Assembly: GCA_022821145.1 (NCBI GenBank)
Contig: JAJEEE010000027.1
Coordinates: forward strand, 1-55,169
Source: Acidobacteriota bacterium
GTDB taxonomy: Bacteria; Acidobacteriota; Terriglobia; 20CM-2-55-15
Length of the DNA stretch: 55,169 nt
Direction of reading: 5' to 3'
Positions 16,420 to 23,945 of this stretch are shown in pieces; positions within the stretch are counted from its first letter, which is position 1, and every line of letters starts with the position of its first letter. The notes below the pieces were generated by a model. That model made no database searches, was not told the DNA's origin, and was given only the letters and a program-made list of their open reading frames with translations. Both the position numbers and the translations under genes were made by a program.

Positions 16420-17601
16420 ATGTTGAAGGCGACCGCGGGGAAGACACTGCCCGCCACGATCATCGGCTCGCTGCCGCGTCCGAGTTGGTATACGGAGAAC
16501 CTGGGAACGAAGTCGTTTCTCGACGCCATGGTGATCTCCAGGTTCCGCGAACAATACGTGGACACGTTGTCCGTATATCTGCGGGACCAGGAGCTGGCGG
16601 GGCTGGACATCTGCACGGACGGGGATTGCCGGTTCGACCAGGATATCGGGGGGCAGAGCTGGACCAGCTATCCGCCGCACCACATGTCGGGGTTCGAGAC
16701 CGACCATCCCAAGCTGGCGCGCGCCGGCGCCGGCGGGATCGGGTTTCCGCGCGGGCACATTCTGCACGACTACCTGGAAGCGCGCGTGATGCCCAAGATC
16801 ATCGGGCCCGTGGGGCGCGGCGAGATGCAGTACGCCGAGATCTGGAAAGCCGCGCAGCGGCTGACGGACCGGCCGGTCAAGTTCGGCACGGTGACTCCGG
16901 AGCTCGTGGCGTTCGCCGTGGGGGACGAGCACTACACGGACCTTCCGTCGCGCATCATGGCGCTCAGCGACGCGTTCAACGAGGAGCTTCACGACCTGGC
17001 CGACGCAGGTTGTCCGGTGATCCAGATGGAGGAGCCGCAGATCCACCTGCTGGCGGCCCGGGGGATCGTCGACGACGTCATCAACCCGGAGTTCATGCTG
17101 AAGGTCTTCAACAACACGGTCCGGGGTCTGCGCGAGAAGACCGAGGTGTGGTGCCACACCTGCTGGGGCAACCCCTCGCAGCAGCGCATGTTCGCCGAGG
17201 TGCAGTCCTACAAGCCGGCCCTGGAGATCCTGAACCGGGTCGACGCGGACGTGATCACGTTCGAGACGAAGAGCTCGGGCACCGGGGACCTGGCGGCCAT
17301 CGGGGAGCAGATCACCGACATGAAGGTCGGCATCGGCGTCATCGACCACCACACGCTGCAGATCGAATCGCCGCAGGAAGTGGCCGCGCTGGCGCGCGAA
17401 GCCCTCGAGCATATTCCCGCCGAGCGCCTCATCCTGTGCTCGGACTGCGGCATGGGGCGCGAGGGCATGAGCCGCCGGCACGCGACCTACAAGATGGTGT
17501 CGCTCGTCCTGGGCGCCAATATCGTTCGCGAGGAGCTCGGCCTCCCCACGGCGGAATGCCTGGCCGCCGACCCGAAGTATTCCCTCATTCGGGGGGCTTG
17601 A
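16420..17601 (+). CDS. Cobalamin-independent methionine synthase (MetE C-terminal)-like methyltransferase
   Basis: The 393-residue UROD/MetE-type barrel has the N-terminal ATIIGSLPRP typical of single-domain MetE-like proteins. A zinc site is suggested by WCHTC (His246, Cys248) and CSDCGMGREG (Cys340, Cys343), with FETK as the likely Glu ligand. It lacks the N-terminal half of true MetE, so it probably does not use methyl-folate polyglutamate in the standard way. Relatives transfer methyl groups to or from thiols. Beside H4MPT genes it might demethylate a substrate or use a methyl-pterin. Function remains open. Confidence 0.72.
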   Translation: MLKATAGKTLPATIIGSLPRPSWYTENLGTKSFLDAMVISRFREQYVDTLSVYLRDQELAGLDICTDGDCRFDQDIGGQSWTSYPPHHMSGFETDHPKLARAGAGGIGFPRGHILHDYLEARVMPKIIGPVGRGEMQYAEIWKAAQRLTDRPVKFGTVTPELVAFAVGDEHYTDLPSRIMALSDAFNEELHDLADAGCPVIQMEEPQIHLLAARGIVDDVINPEFMLKVFNNTVRGLREKTEVWCHTCWGNPSQQRMFAEVQSYKPALEILNRVDADVITFETKSSGTGDLAAIGEQITDMKVGIGVIDHHTLQIESPQEVAALAREALEHIPAERLILCSDCGMGREGMSRRHATYKMVSLVLGANIVREELGLPTAECLAADPKYSLIRGA

Positions 17602-17620
17602 CGCCGCCCCGCGGCCGGCC

Positions 17621-18526
17621 ATGAGGGTCGCAGTCCTGGGTTCCGGCCCGGGTTGGCACACCCGCGACCTCGTCCGGGCCCTCGAGGCGCGCGGCCACGA
17701 GGGGCGCTTTCTGCCCGTCGATTCCATCGTCGCCCGGGTAGGGTCGGGCCCGGGGCTCGCGATCGATGCGACGGACCTGGGGTCGGTGGACGGCGTCCTG
17801 CTGCGAACGTTCCCGCGAGGATCCCTGGAGCAGATCGTCTTCCGGATCGACGCCCTGCATCACCTGGAACGGCTGGGCGTGCCCGTACTGAATCCGGCCC
17901 GCGTGATCGAGCGCACCGTCGACAAGTTCCACACGTCCGCGCTCCTGGAGCAAGCCGGTCTGCCGACGCCCCGCACCGTGGTCGCCGAGAACATGGATGC
18001 CGCCATGGAAGCGTTTCGCGCGATGGGGGACGTGATCGTCAAGCCGCTGTTCGGGTCCAACGGCCGGGGCATCGTCCGCGTGGACGACGAGGAGTTGGCC
18101 TACCGGGTGTTCCGGGCGCTGGCGCTGGAGCGCGCGGTCTACTACGTCCAGGAAGCCGTGCCGTCCGCCGACGGCGGCGGGGGGCGGGACCTGCGGGTGT
18201 TCATCGTCGGGGGCGTCGTCGTCGCGTCCATCTGGCGCACGAGCGACGGTTGGCGCACCAATCTTTCGCGAGGGGCGCGCGCCGCCCGGGCCGAGCTGTG
18301 CGACTCGTGGCGGGATCTGGCGCTCGGCGCGGCCCGCGTCGTCGGCGCGGAATACGCCGGCGTGGACCTGTTCCCGGCCCCGGATGGGACCGCATACGTG
18401 CTCGAGGTCAACGGCAGTCCCGGTTGGCGCGGGCTCCAACCGTTCGCCGACACCGATATCGCGGGCGCGATCGTCGGGCATCTCGAGAGCCTCGCGGCCA
18501 TGCACGATTCCGCCGCGGGCTGTTAA
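17621..18526 (+). CDS. RimK-like ATP-grasp ligase
   Basis: The 301-residue protein matches the RimK/MptN ATP-grasp group: KFHTSALLEQAGLPTPRTVV, the ATP lysine loop VIVKPLFGSNGRGI, and the metal site AGVDLFPAPDG with YVLEVNGSPGW. RimK-type enzymes add glutamate to proteins or cofactors; MptN adds it to H4MPT in methanogens. In this context, addition of glutamate to H4MPT or methylofuran is a reasonable guess, unproven. It starts at ATG 17621, 20 nt after the MetE-like gene. Confidence 0.75.
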   Translation: MRVAVLGSGPGWHTRDLVRALEARGHEGRFLPVDSIVARVGSGPGLAIDATDLGSVDGVLLRTFPRGSLEQIVFRIDALHHLERLGVPVLNPARVIERTVDKFHTSALLEQAGLPTPRTVVAENMDAAMEAFRAMGDVIVKPLFGSNGRGIVRVDDEELAYRVFRALALERAVYYVQEAVPSADGGGGRDLRVFIVGGVVVASIWRTSDGWRTNLSRGARAARAELCDSWRDLALGAARVVGAEYAGVDLFPAPDGTAYVLEVNGSPGWRGLQPFADTDIAGAIVGHLESLAAMHDSAAGC

Positions 18527-18600
18527 GATCCTGCGTTTGGCGGTGACGGAGCGGTCATCGCCGTCGCCCGTGACGCGTCCTTTTCGACGGAGGTTTCGCT

Positions 18601-19590
18601 TTGGAATACGTCAGCCTCGGGTCCAGCGGACTGAAAGTCTCGCGCGTCTGCCTGGGCACCATGACCTACGGCTCCAAGAACTGGCGCCCCTGGGTGTTGG
18701 AGGAAGCCGAGAGCCGCCCGTTCGTCCGGCGCGCTTTCGAGTTGGGGATCAACTACATCGATACGGCCAACATGTATTCGCTGGGCGCGAGCGAGGAAAT
18801 CCTCGGCCGCGCCCTGGCGGAGTTCGCGCCGCCGCGCGACCAGTATGTCGTATCGACGAAGCTCTACATGGCCATGGGCGACGACCCGAACCAGTGGGGA
18901 CTGGGCCGGAAGCATATCAAGCACTCCGTCGAGGACAGCCTGCGGCGGCTGGGCCTGGACTACGTCGATATCCTGATCATCCATCGTTTCGACGAGCGGA
19001 CGCCCGTGGAGGAAACCCTGCGCGCCCTGGACGACCTGGTCCGCGAAGGCAAGGTTCTCTATACCGGCGCGTCGTCGATGATGGCGTGGCAGTTTTCCAA
19101 GCTCCTGTACGCGGCCGACGGTCTGGGCGTCGCCCGGATGATCCTCATGCAGAACCACTACAACGTGGTCTACCGCGAGGAAGAGCGCGAAATGATCCCG
19201 TTGTGCCTGGATCAGGACGTGGCCGTGACGCCGTACAGCCCCCTGGCGCGCGGCTTCGTGGCCGGGAACCGGCGGCCGGACGATTTCGGGGATACGTTGC
19301 GGGCCCGGGTCGACGACTACTCCAAGGGGCTCTATTTCAAGCCCGGCGACTTCGCCGTTGTCGACCGCGTCACCGAAGTGGCCGCGAAGCACGGGGTCAG
19401 CAACGCGCGGACGGCTCTCGCCTGGGTGCTTCACCAACCGGCCGTCCGCACGGTCGTCATCGGGTCGACCCGGTTGGAGCAGCTCGACGACCTGGCGGCC
19501 GCCGTCGATCTCGAGTTGTCCGCCGACGATCTGCGGCTCATGGAAGAGCCCTACGAGCCGCATCCGGTGCTGGTCGGAAGGCAGCGGTAG
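18601..19590 (+). CDS. Aldo/keto reductase
   Basis: The 329-residue NADPH-dependent (beta/alpha)8 reductase has a complete tetrad: Asp54 and Tyr59 (YIDTANMY), Lys87 (VVSTKLY) and His128 (LIIHRF). LGTMTYGS at the N-terminus and VIGSTRLEQLDD near the cofactor site are typical of the AKR family close to YajO/IolS-type enzymes. TTG 18601 follows GGAGG at 18590-18594; no better start exists. It reduces aldehydes or ketones, with the substrate unknown. It is the last gene of the plus-strand catabolic block. Confidence 0.88.
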   Translation: MEYVSLGSSGLKVSRVCLGTMTYGSKNWRPWVLEEAESRPFVRRAFELGINYIDTANMYSLGASEEILGRALAEFAPPRDQYVVSTKLYMAMGDDPNQWGLGRKHIKHSVEDSLRRLGLDYVDILIIHRFDERTPVEETLRALDDLVREGKVLYTGASSMMAWQFSKLLYAADGLGVARMILMQNHYNVVYREEEREMIPLCLDQDVAVTPYSPLARGFVAGNRRPDDFGDTLRARVDDYSKGLYFKPGDFAVVDRVTEVAAKHGVSNARTALAWVLHQPAVRTVVIGSTRLEQLDDLAAAVDLELSADDLRLMEEPYEPHPVLVGRQR

Positions 19591-19634
19591 GCGTCATCGC
19601 CTGCATGGAAACCGCTTGGATGGGTGAAATTAGG

Positions 19635-19643
19635 TGATATAAA
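19635..19643 (+). promoter_or_regulatory. Extended -10 element (TGaTATAAA) before the HupE/UreJ-like gene
   Basis: TATAAA ends 10 nt before ATG 19654 and is preceded by TG at the extended position. The last bases can also serve as a weak ribosome binding site (AAAGG). It supports ATG 19654 over GTG 19624. Confidence 0.45.
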
Positions 19644-19653
19644 GGTCGGGCTC

Positions 19654-20355
19654 ATGGCCAAGCGATACGGATTCATGGCGGTGCTGGCGCTCGCGTTGAC
19701 GGCCGGACTGGCGCCGGCGCTGGCGGCGCATGGCGTGGCCGAGGGCGACGCCGAGTTCGTGCAGGCGGTCGACGGCCCTGCCGTCGGGCCGTTCATGTAC
19801 CTGGGCGCGAAGCACATGGTCACCGGATACGACCACCTGGCCTTTCTCCTGGGCGTCATCTTCTTCCTGTACAGGTTGAAGGACGTCGTGCTCTACGTGA
19901 GCCTGTTCACCGTCGGACACAGCCTGACGCTGCTGGGCGGCGTTCTGGGAGGCATCGAGGCCAACGCCTACCTGATCGACGCCGTGATCGGAATGTCCGT
20001 CGTCTACAAGGCTTTCGACAACATGGGCGGGTTCCGGTCGCTGGTCGGGTTCCAACCCGACACGCGCGTGGCCGTCATGATATTCGGGTTGTTCCACGGA
20101 TTCGGGTTGGCCACGAAGCTGCAGGAATTCACGCTCTCGGAGAACGGTCTGGTCACCAACATCATCAGCTTCAACATCGGCGTCGAGCTGGGGCAGATCC
20201 TGGCGTTGACGGGCGTGTTGCTCGCGTTGAGCTTCTGGCGGACCCGGCCGGGTTATCTCAGGCACGCGTTTCTGACCAACAGCGTGCTGATGACGGCGGG
20301 GTTCGTCCTGGCCGGCGTCCAGTTGGCCGGTTATTTCCTGGCGCCGACGGCATGA
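19654..20355 (+). CDS. HupE/UreJ-like membrane protein
   Basis: The 233-residue product has a signal peptide (MAKRYGFMAVLALALTAGLAPALAAHG) and about six membrane segments. FMYLGAKHMVTGYDHLAFLL, GHSLTLLGG and FGLFHGFGLATKL carry the conserved His residues of the HupE/UreJ_2 family, which is linked to nickel or other metal permeation. The downstream gene is the anchor protein that commonly accompanies this group, and the two overlap by 4 nt. No hydrogenase or urease gene is nearby, so the metal role is uncertain. Confidence 0.8.
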   Translation: MAKRYGFMAVLALALTAGLAPALAAHGVAEGDAEFVQAVDGPAVGPFMYLGAKHMVTGYDHLAFLLGVIFFLYRLKDVVLYVSLFTVGHSLTLLGGVLGGIEANAYLIDAVIGMSVVYKAFDNMGGFRSLVGFQPDTRVAVMIFGLFHGFGLATKLQEFTLSENGLVTNIISFNIGVELGQILALTGVLLALSFWRTRPGYLRHAFLTNSVLMTAGFVLAGVQLAGYFLAPTA

Positions 20356-20975
20356 GCGTCAACGAACCCGGTAATCAGCCTTCGCTGAAGCAGTTGGCCC
20401 GGGCCACCGTGGCCGCCCTGGTCGTGGCCGCCGTCGTTCTGGCCGTCGTCGTGATCCCGGCGGAATACGGCGTCGACCCCACCGGGATCGGGGAAGCCCT
20501 GGGTCTGGTCATCCTGTCGGACCCGGCGGCCGCCACCGCGGCGGACGTACGCGGGGACGGCCTCGTCGCCGAGGCGGACGTTCCCCGCTCCGACCGGATC
20601 ACGTTCGAGCTGGATCCCGGCGGGTTCGTCGAGTACAAGTACCGCCAGGAGCCGGGCCAGTCGATGCTGTACGCCTGGCAGGCCTCCGGGCCGGTGCGGT
20701 CCGAGATGCACAGCGAGGCCGACGGCGCTCCGACCGGAACGGCGGAGTTCTTCGAGATCATCGAGTCCACGGAGGCGGCGCAGGGAAGCTACACGGCCCC
20801 GTTCCCGGGCATTCACGGGTGGTACTGGCTGAACCTGAGCGACGATGCCCCGGTTACCGTCACGTTGACCAGCACGGGGTTCTACACCTACGCCATGGAA
20901 TTCCGCGACGGGTCGCGCCGCCGCTACGAGCCGGATCCGATCGAGATTCCGCCGCCCGGCGCGGCGCCCGAATAG
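20352..20975 (+). CDS. Transmembrane anchor protein paired with HupE/UreJ-like
   Basis: The 207-residue protein has a short cytoplasmic N-terminus with one membrane helix (ATVAALVVAAVVLAVVVIPA), followed by EYGVDPTGIGEALGL, a segment that recurs in the anchor proteins found beside HupE/UreJ homologues. The rest is a periplasmic beta-rich domain with EYKYRQEPGQSMLYAWQASG and HGWYWLN. ATGA overlap with the preceding gene points to a complex or shared function. It converges with the zinc-ribbon gene across a 17-nt gap. Confidence 0.72.
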   Translation: MSVNEPGNQPSLKQLARATVAALVVAAVVLAVVVIPAEYGVDPTGIGEALGLVILSDPAAATAADVRGDGLVAEADVPRSDRITFELDPGGFVEYKYRQEPGQSMLYAWQASGPVRSEMHSEADGAPTGTAEFFEIIESTEAAQGSYTAPFPGIHGWYWLNLSDDAPVTVTLTSTGFYTYAMEFRDGSRRRYEPDPIEIPPPGAAPE

Positions 20976-20992
20976 CCGCCCGCCCGCGCAGG

Positions 20993-21589
20993 CTAGCCCG
21001 TCTTGTCGGCGCCCTTGTTGCCCGCGATCGCCGCGAACAGGATCCCACCGACCATGGCGAAGAGCGAGAACAGGATCACGTTGAAGACCAGCGACGCCAA
21101 CACGAAGATCAGCGGGGATTCCGAGAACTGGAGAATCCGCTCCAGCAGCTCGGGGTCGATTCCGGGCGCGGCTTCCAGGATCAGTTCCTCGATTTCGGCA
21201 GGGTCCATCGCGAAGGCGGCCAGAAGCCGGAACGGAATCCCGATGATTGTCGCGACGACCCCTCCGAAGAGCCCGCTGAGCACGCCCACGAAGGCCCCGT
21301 CGCCGAGCGGCAGCGTCGCCCATCCTCCGGGCCGTTCCCTTCCCAGCAGCCAGGCGCCCAGCGCCCCGCCGCCGACGGCCCACATGCAGCAGATACAGTT
21401 GCCCCACTGGACGATCGGAATCGCCGACAGGGCCCCGAGCACCCCCCCGGCGATCAGCGCGGGCCGGAAGTAGCTTGCCGTGTCGGATTCGGGCGAGCCG
21501 GGGGCGGAAGTCCCGGCGGCCGTCCCGCATTGCATGCAGTACTGGGCCGAGTCGGCAAGCCGTGCGCCGCATTGGCTGCAGGTTCTCAT
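20993..21589 (-). CDS. Zinc-ribbon membrane protein
   Basis: The 198-residue protein begins with a zinc ribbon, CSQCGARLADSAQYCMQCG (residues 4-22), followed by four or five hydrophobic helices. GNCICCMWAVGGG adds a CxCC motif inside or near a membrane segment. No enzymatic signature is visible. Its ATG overlaps the stop of the DUF2085 gene (ATGA), so the two are co-translated. Function is unknown; such proteins are usually annotated DUF or zinc-ribbon membrane proteins. Confidence 0.7.
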   Translation of the reverse strand: MRTCSQCGARLADSAQYCMQCGTAAGTSAPGSPESDTASYFRPALIAGGVLGALSAIPIVQWGNCICCMWAVGGGALGAWLLGRERPGGWATLPLGDGAFVGVLSGLFGGVVATIIGIPFRLLAAFAMDPAEIEELILEAAPGIDPELLERILQFSESPLIFVLASLVFNVILFSLFAMVGGILFAAIAGNKGADKTG

Positions 21590-22053
21590 GGAGCGTTCTC
21601 CAGGACCCGGCCGGAAGGAACCGTCCGCCGCCGATCCAGCATCTCGCGAAGTCCACGTTCCACGAAGCCGGCGGCGGCCAGTCCGAGGAGCAGACCCGAC
21701 AGGGCGCGGGTGACTTCCCAGTCGATCCAGAGGCGGGCCGCGATGAACTCGACGCCCATCGCGCCCAATGCCAGCCGGAGCAGCCAGGTGCGGGGAGCCA
21801 GGCGCACGGCCAAGGCGGCCAGGGCTCCGAAATAGATGGCCGTGCAGCGGATGCAGACGGCCAGCGGTTCGCCGCCGAGATGCCAACTGCGTTCCGTCAT
21901 CTGGTGGCAGATCGTCGAGAAGAACGCGTATATCGAGTCGAGCCCGGCGATCGGGGCCAGCAGGATCGCCCCGCACCATACGGCGGCTGCGCTCCATAGA
22001 AGCGTGTGCAGCCGGGCCGCGCCCGGTCCTGTGACGGAGGCTAGCGTGGACAT
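21586..22053 (-). CDS. DUF2085 membrane protein
   Basis: The 155-residue protein contains the DUF2085 signature ICHQMTERSW and LAVCIRCTAIYFG near residues 48-77, with about four membrane helices. The conserved His and Cys residues suggest a metal site. It is the first gene of a two-gene minus-strand operon with the zinc-ribbon protein. A candidate promoter, TGcTACAAT on the minus strand, lies at 22112-22120. Biochemical role unknown. Confidence 0.78.
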   Translation of the reverse strand: MSTLASVTGPGAARLHTLLWSAAAVWCGAILLAPIAGLDSIYAFFSTICHQMTERSWHLGGEPLAVCIRCTAIYFGALAALAVRLAPRTWLLRLALGAMGVEFIAARLWIDWEVTRALSGLLLGLAAAGFVERGLREMLDRRRTVPSGRVLENAP

Positions 22054-22111
22054 GTCGTGTGCGTCGATCGTCGAGCGGATCCCGACCGGCGGACGGGATC
22101 GCCGCGACCCG

Positions 22112-22120
22112 ATTGTAGCA
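22112..22120 (-). promoter_or_regulatory. Extended -10 (TGcTACAAT) for the DUF2085 operon
   Basis: On the minus strand TACAAT (22112-22117) is preceded by TGC. The leader to the start at 22053 would be about 50 nt. The -35 region is weak. It is divergent from the GWxTD gene promoter 70 bp away. Confidence 0.4.
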
Positions 22121-22182
22121 GGACGCGTTCGGCGACGCGCGCGGGCCCGTCAAGACCCGGGCGGGCGAAAGGGTCGATTCGC

Positions 22183-22210
22183 TTGACTGACACGGGGCGG
22201 GTGCTATCAT
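22183..22210 (+). promoter_or_regulatory. Promoter of the GWxTD gene (TTGACT-N16-TATCAT)
   Basis: TTGACT (22183-22188) and TATCAT (22205-22210) are separated by 16 nt, and TGC directly before the -10 makes it extended. Just downstream is a perfect 14-bp palindrome, CCGATAGTTATCGG, at 22219-22232. The leader ends in a GAGGTGG ribosome binding site. Confidence 0.65.
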
Positions 22211-22255
22211 TTTCGGACCCGATAGTTATCGGCATCGCGCATATCGAGGTGGATC

Positions 22256-23851
22256 ATGAGCCGTAGGATCATGGTGGGGATTCTCGCCGTTGGGTTGTTG
22301 AGCTTCCATGCGCCCGCGTCCGCGCAGGACGACCGCGAGAGCGCGCGTCTCGAACGCGCGAACCGCGCGCTGGAGCGCTGGCTCGACGAGGACGTCCAAT
22401 ACATCATCACGGGCGAGGAGAAGTCCGCGTTCGACGCCCTGACGACGGACGAGGAACGCCAGCAGTTCATCGAGTCGTTCTGGCTGCGCCGCGACCCGAC
22501 GCCGGACTCGATCCGGAACGAGTACCGCGAGGAGCACTACCGGCGGATCGCGTACGCGAACGAGCGGTTCCAATCGGGCATTCCGGGTTGGCGGACCGAC
22601 CGCGGACGCATCTACATCCTCTACGGCGAGCCCGACAGCAAGGAAACGCATCCGACGGGAGGTTTCTGGGAGCGGCCGTTCGCCGAAGGCGGCGGCAACA
22701 CGGTGACCTACCCGTTCGAGCAGTGGCGGTACCGGTACATCGCCCACATGGGGCAGGAAGTCATCTTCGAGTTCGTCGATCCGAGCTTCTCGGGCGAATA
22801 CCGCCTGGCCATCAGCCCGCACGAGAAGGACGCGCTGGCCAACGTCCCAGGCGTGGGCCTGACGCTGTATGAGCAGATGCTCGGCGAGAAACAGTACCGC
22901 GGGCCGGGTCTGCAGACGGGCGAAACGCTCGACGGACGCATCAATCAGTTCGATCTGCTCGAAAATTGGGCCAAGGCGTTCCAGCCCCCCGAGATCGAGT
23001 TCAGGGATCTGGAGGCCATCGTCACGACGAACCTGTCCTACAACCTCCTGCCGTTCGACGTGGTCACGCACTTCGTACGCGTGACCGAGGAGACGGTGAA
23101 CGTCCCGCTGACGGTCCAGGTGCGGAACCGCGACGTGGCGTTCCAGGAAGAGCAGGGCCTGCACCACGCCGTCCTGAACATTTTCGGCCAGATCACCGGT
23201 ATCAACGGCCGGATTGCCGAAACGTTCGAGGACACCGTCGAGATTCCGATTCCCGATGCGTTGTATGCGCGCTCCCTCGACGCGGCCCGCGTCTACCAGA
23301 AAACCGTGCCGTTGCGTCCGGGCCGCTACAAGCTGGACCTGGTCATCAAGGACATCCACAGCGGCAACGTGGGCACGCTGACCGAGGCGCTGACCGTGCC
23401 GCGGTATCCCGAGGGGCAACTGGCCGCCAGCTCGTTGATCATCGCCGACCTGATCGAGCCGATCTCGTCGCGCAGCTTCGGCACCGAGCAGTTCGGACTC
23501 GGGGACCTGAAGGTGCGTCCCAGCGTCGCCGCGGAGTTCCGGACCGGGGACGATCTGAATTACTGGCTCCAGGTGTACCACCTCGCGATCGACGACACGT
23601 CGTTCAAGCCTTCGGCGACGATCGAGACCCTGATCCTGCGGGACGGTGAGCAGATCCAGCGCATCGTCGAAAGCACGGACGATTTCTCGAACGCGGCGCG
23701 GCAGATGACGCTGCACAAGACGATCATGCTCGACGGCTTCACGCCGGGCGAGTACTCGCTCCAGGTGCGCGTCATCGACAATCTCGGAGGCAACGTCACG
23801 GCGCAGACCGGCCGGTTCATGGTGGTGCAGCCCGTCGCCGCGAACGAGTGA
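22256..23851 (+). CDS. Secreted GWxTD-domain protein
   Basis: The 531-residue protein has a signal peptide cleaved after APASAQ and a GWxTD domain: LERWLDEDVQYIITGEEKSA, EERQQFIESFWLRRDPTPD, EEHYRRIAYANERF, GIPGWRTDRGRIYILYGEPD and YPFEQWRYRYI. This form is typical of Acidobacteriota. The second half is beta-rich and repeats Ig-like patterns such as PGRYKLDLVIKD and PGEYSLQVRVID. Role unknown, periplasmic or surface. ATG 22256 follows GAGGTGG. A beta-barrel gene lies downstream, which suggests an envelope function. Confidence 0.85.
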   Translation: MSRRIMVGILAVGLLSFHAPASAQDDRESARLERANRALERWLDEDVQYIITGEEKSAFDALTTDEERQQFIESFWLRRDPTPDSIRNEYREEHYRRIAYANERFQSGIPGWRTDRGRIYILYGEPDSKETHPTGGFWERPFAEGGGNTVTYPFEQWRYRYIAHMGQEVIFEFVDPSFSGEYRLAISPHEKDALANVPGVGLTLYEQMLGEKQYRGPGLQTGETLDGRINQFDLLENWAKAFQPPEIEFRDLEAIVTTNLSYNLLPFDVVTHFVRVTEETVNVPLTVQVRNRDVAFQEEQGLHHAVLNIFGQITGINGRIAETFEDTVEIPIPDALYARSLDAARVYQKTVPLRPGRYKLDLVIKDIHSGNVGTLTEALTVPRYPEGQLAASSLIIADLIEPISSRSFGTEQFGLGDLKVRPSVAAEFRTGDDLNYWLQVYHLAIDDTSFKPSATIETLILRDGEQIQRIVESTDDFSNAARQMTLHKTIMLDGFTPGEYSLQVRVIDNLGGNVTAQTGRFMVVQPVAANE

Positions 23852-23945
23852 CCTGACACACGCCCATTCGCCGGGCGCGGGGGCGCGCGTCGCCCTTCAG
23901 CGCCGGACGCGTCCGAACGCGGGCGGTCACGGAGCGTTTCAGCGA

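Noticed and set aside
21476-22210. Extension of the zinc-ribbon protein upstream to 22210 as one large gene
   Set aside because: The upstream part is Arg-rich shadow of DUF2085; the ATGA overlap at 21586-21589 marks the true start.
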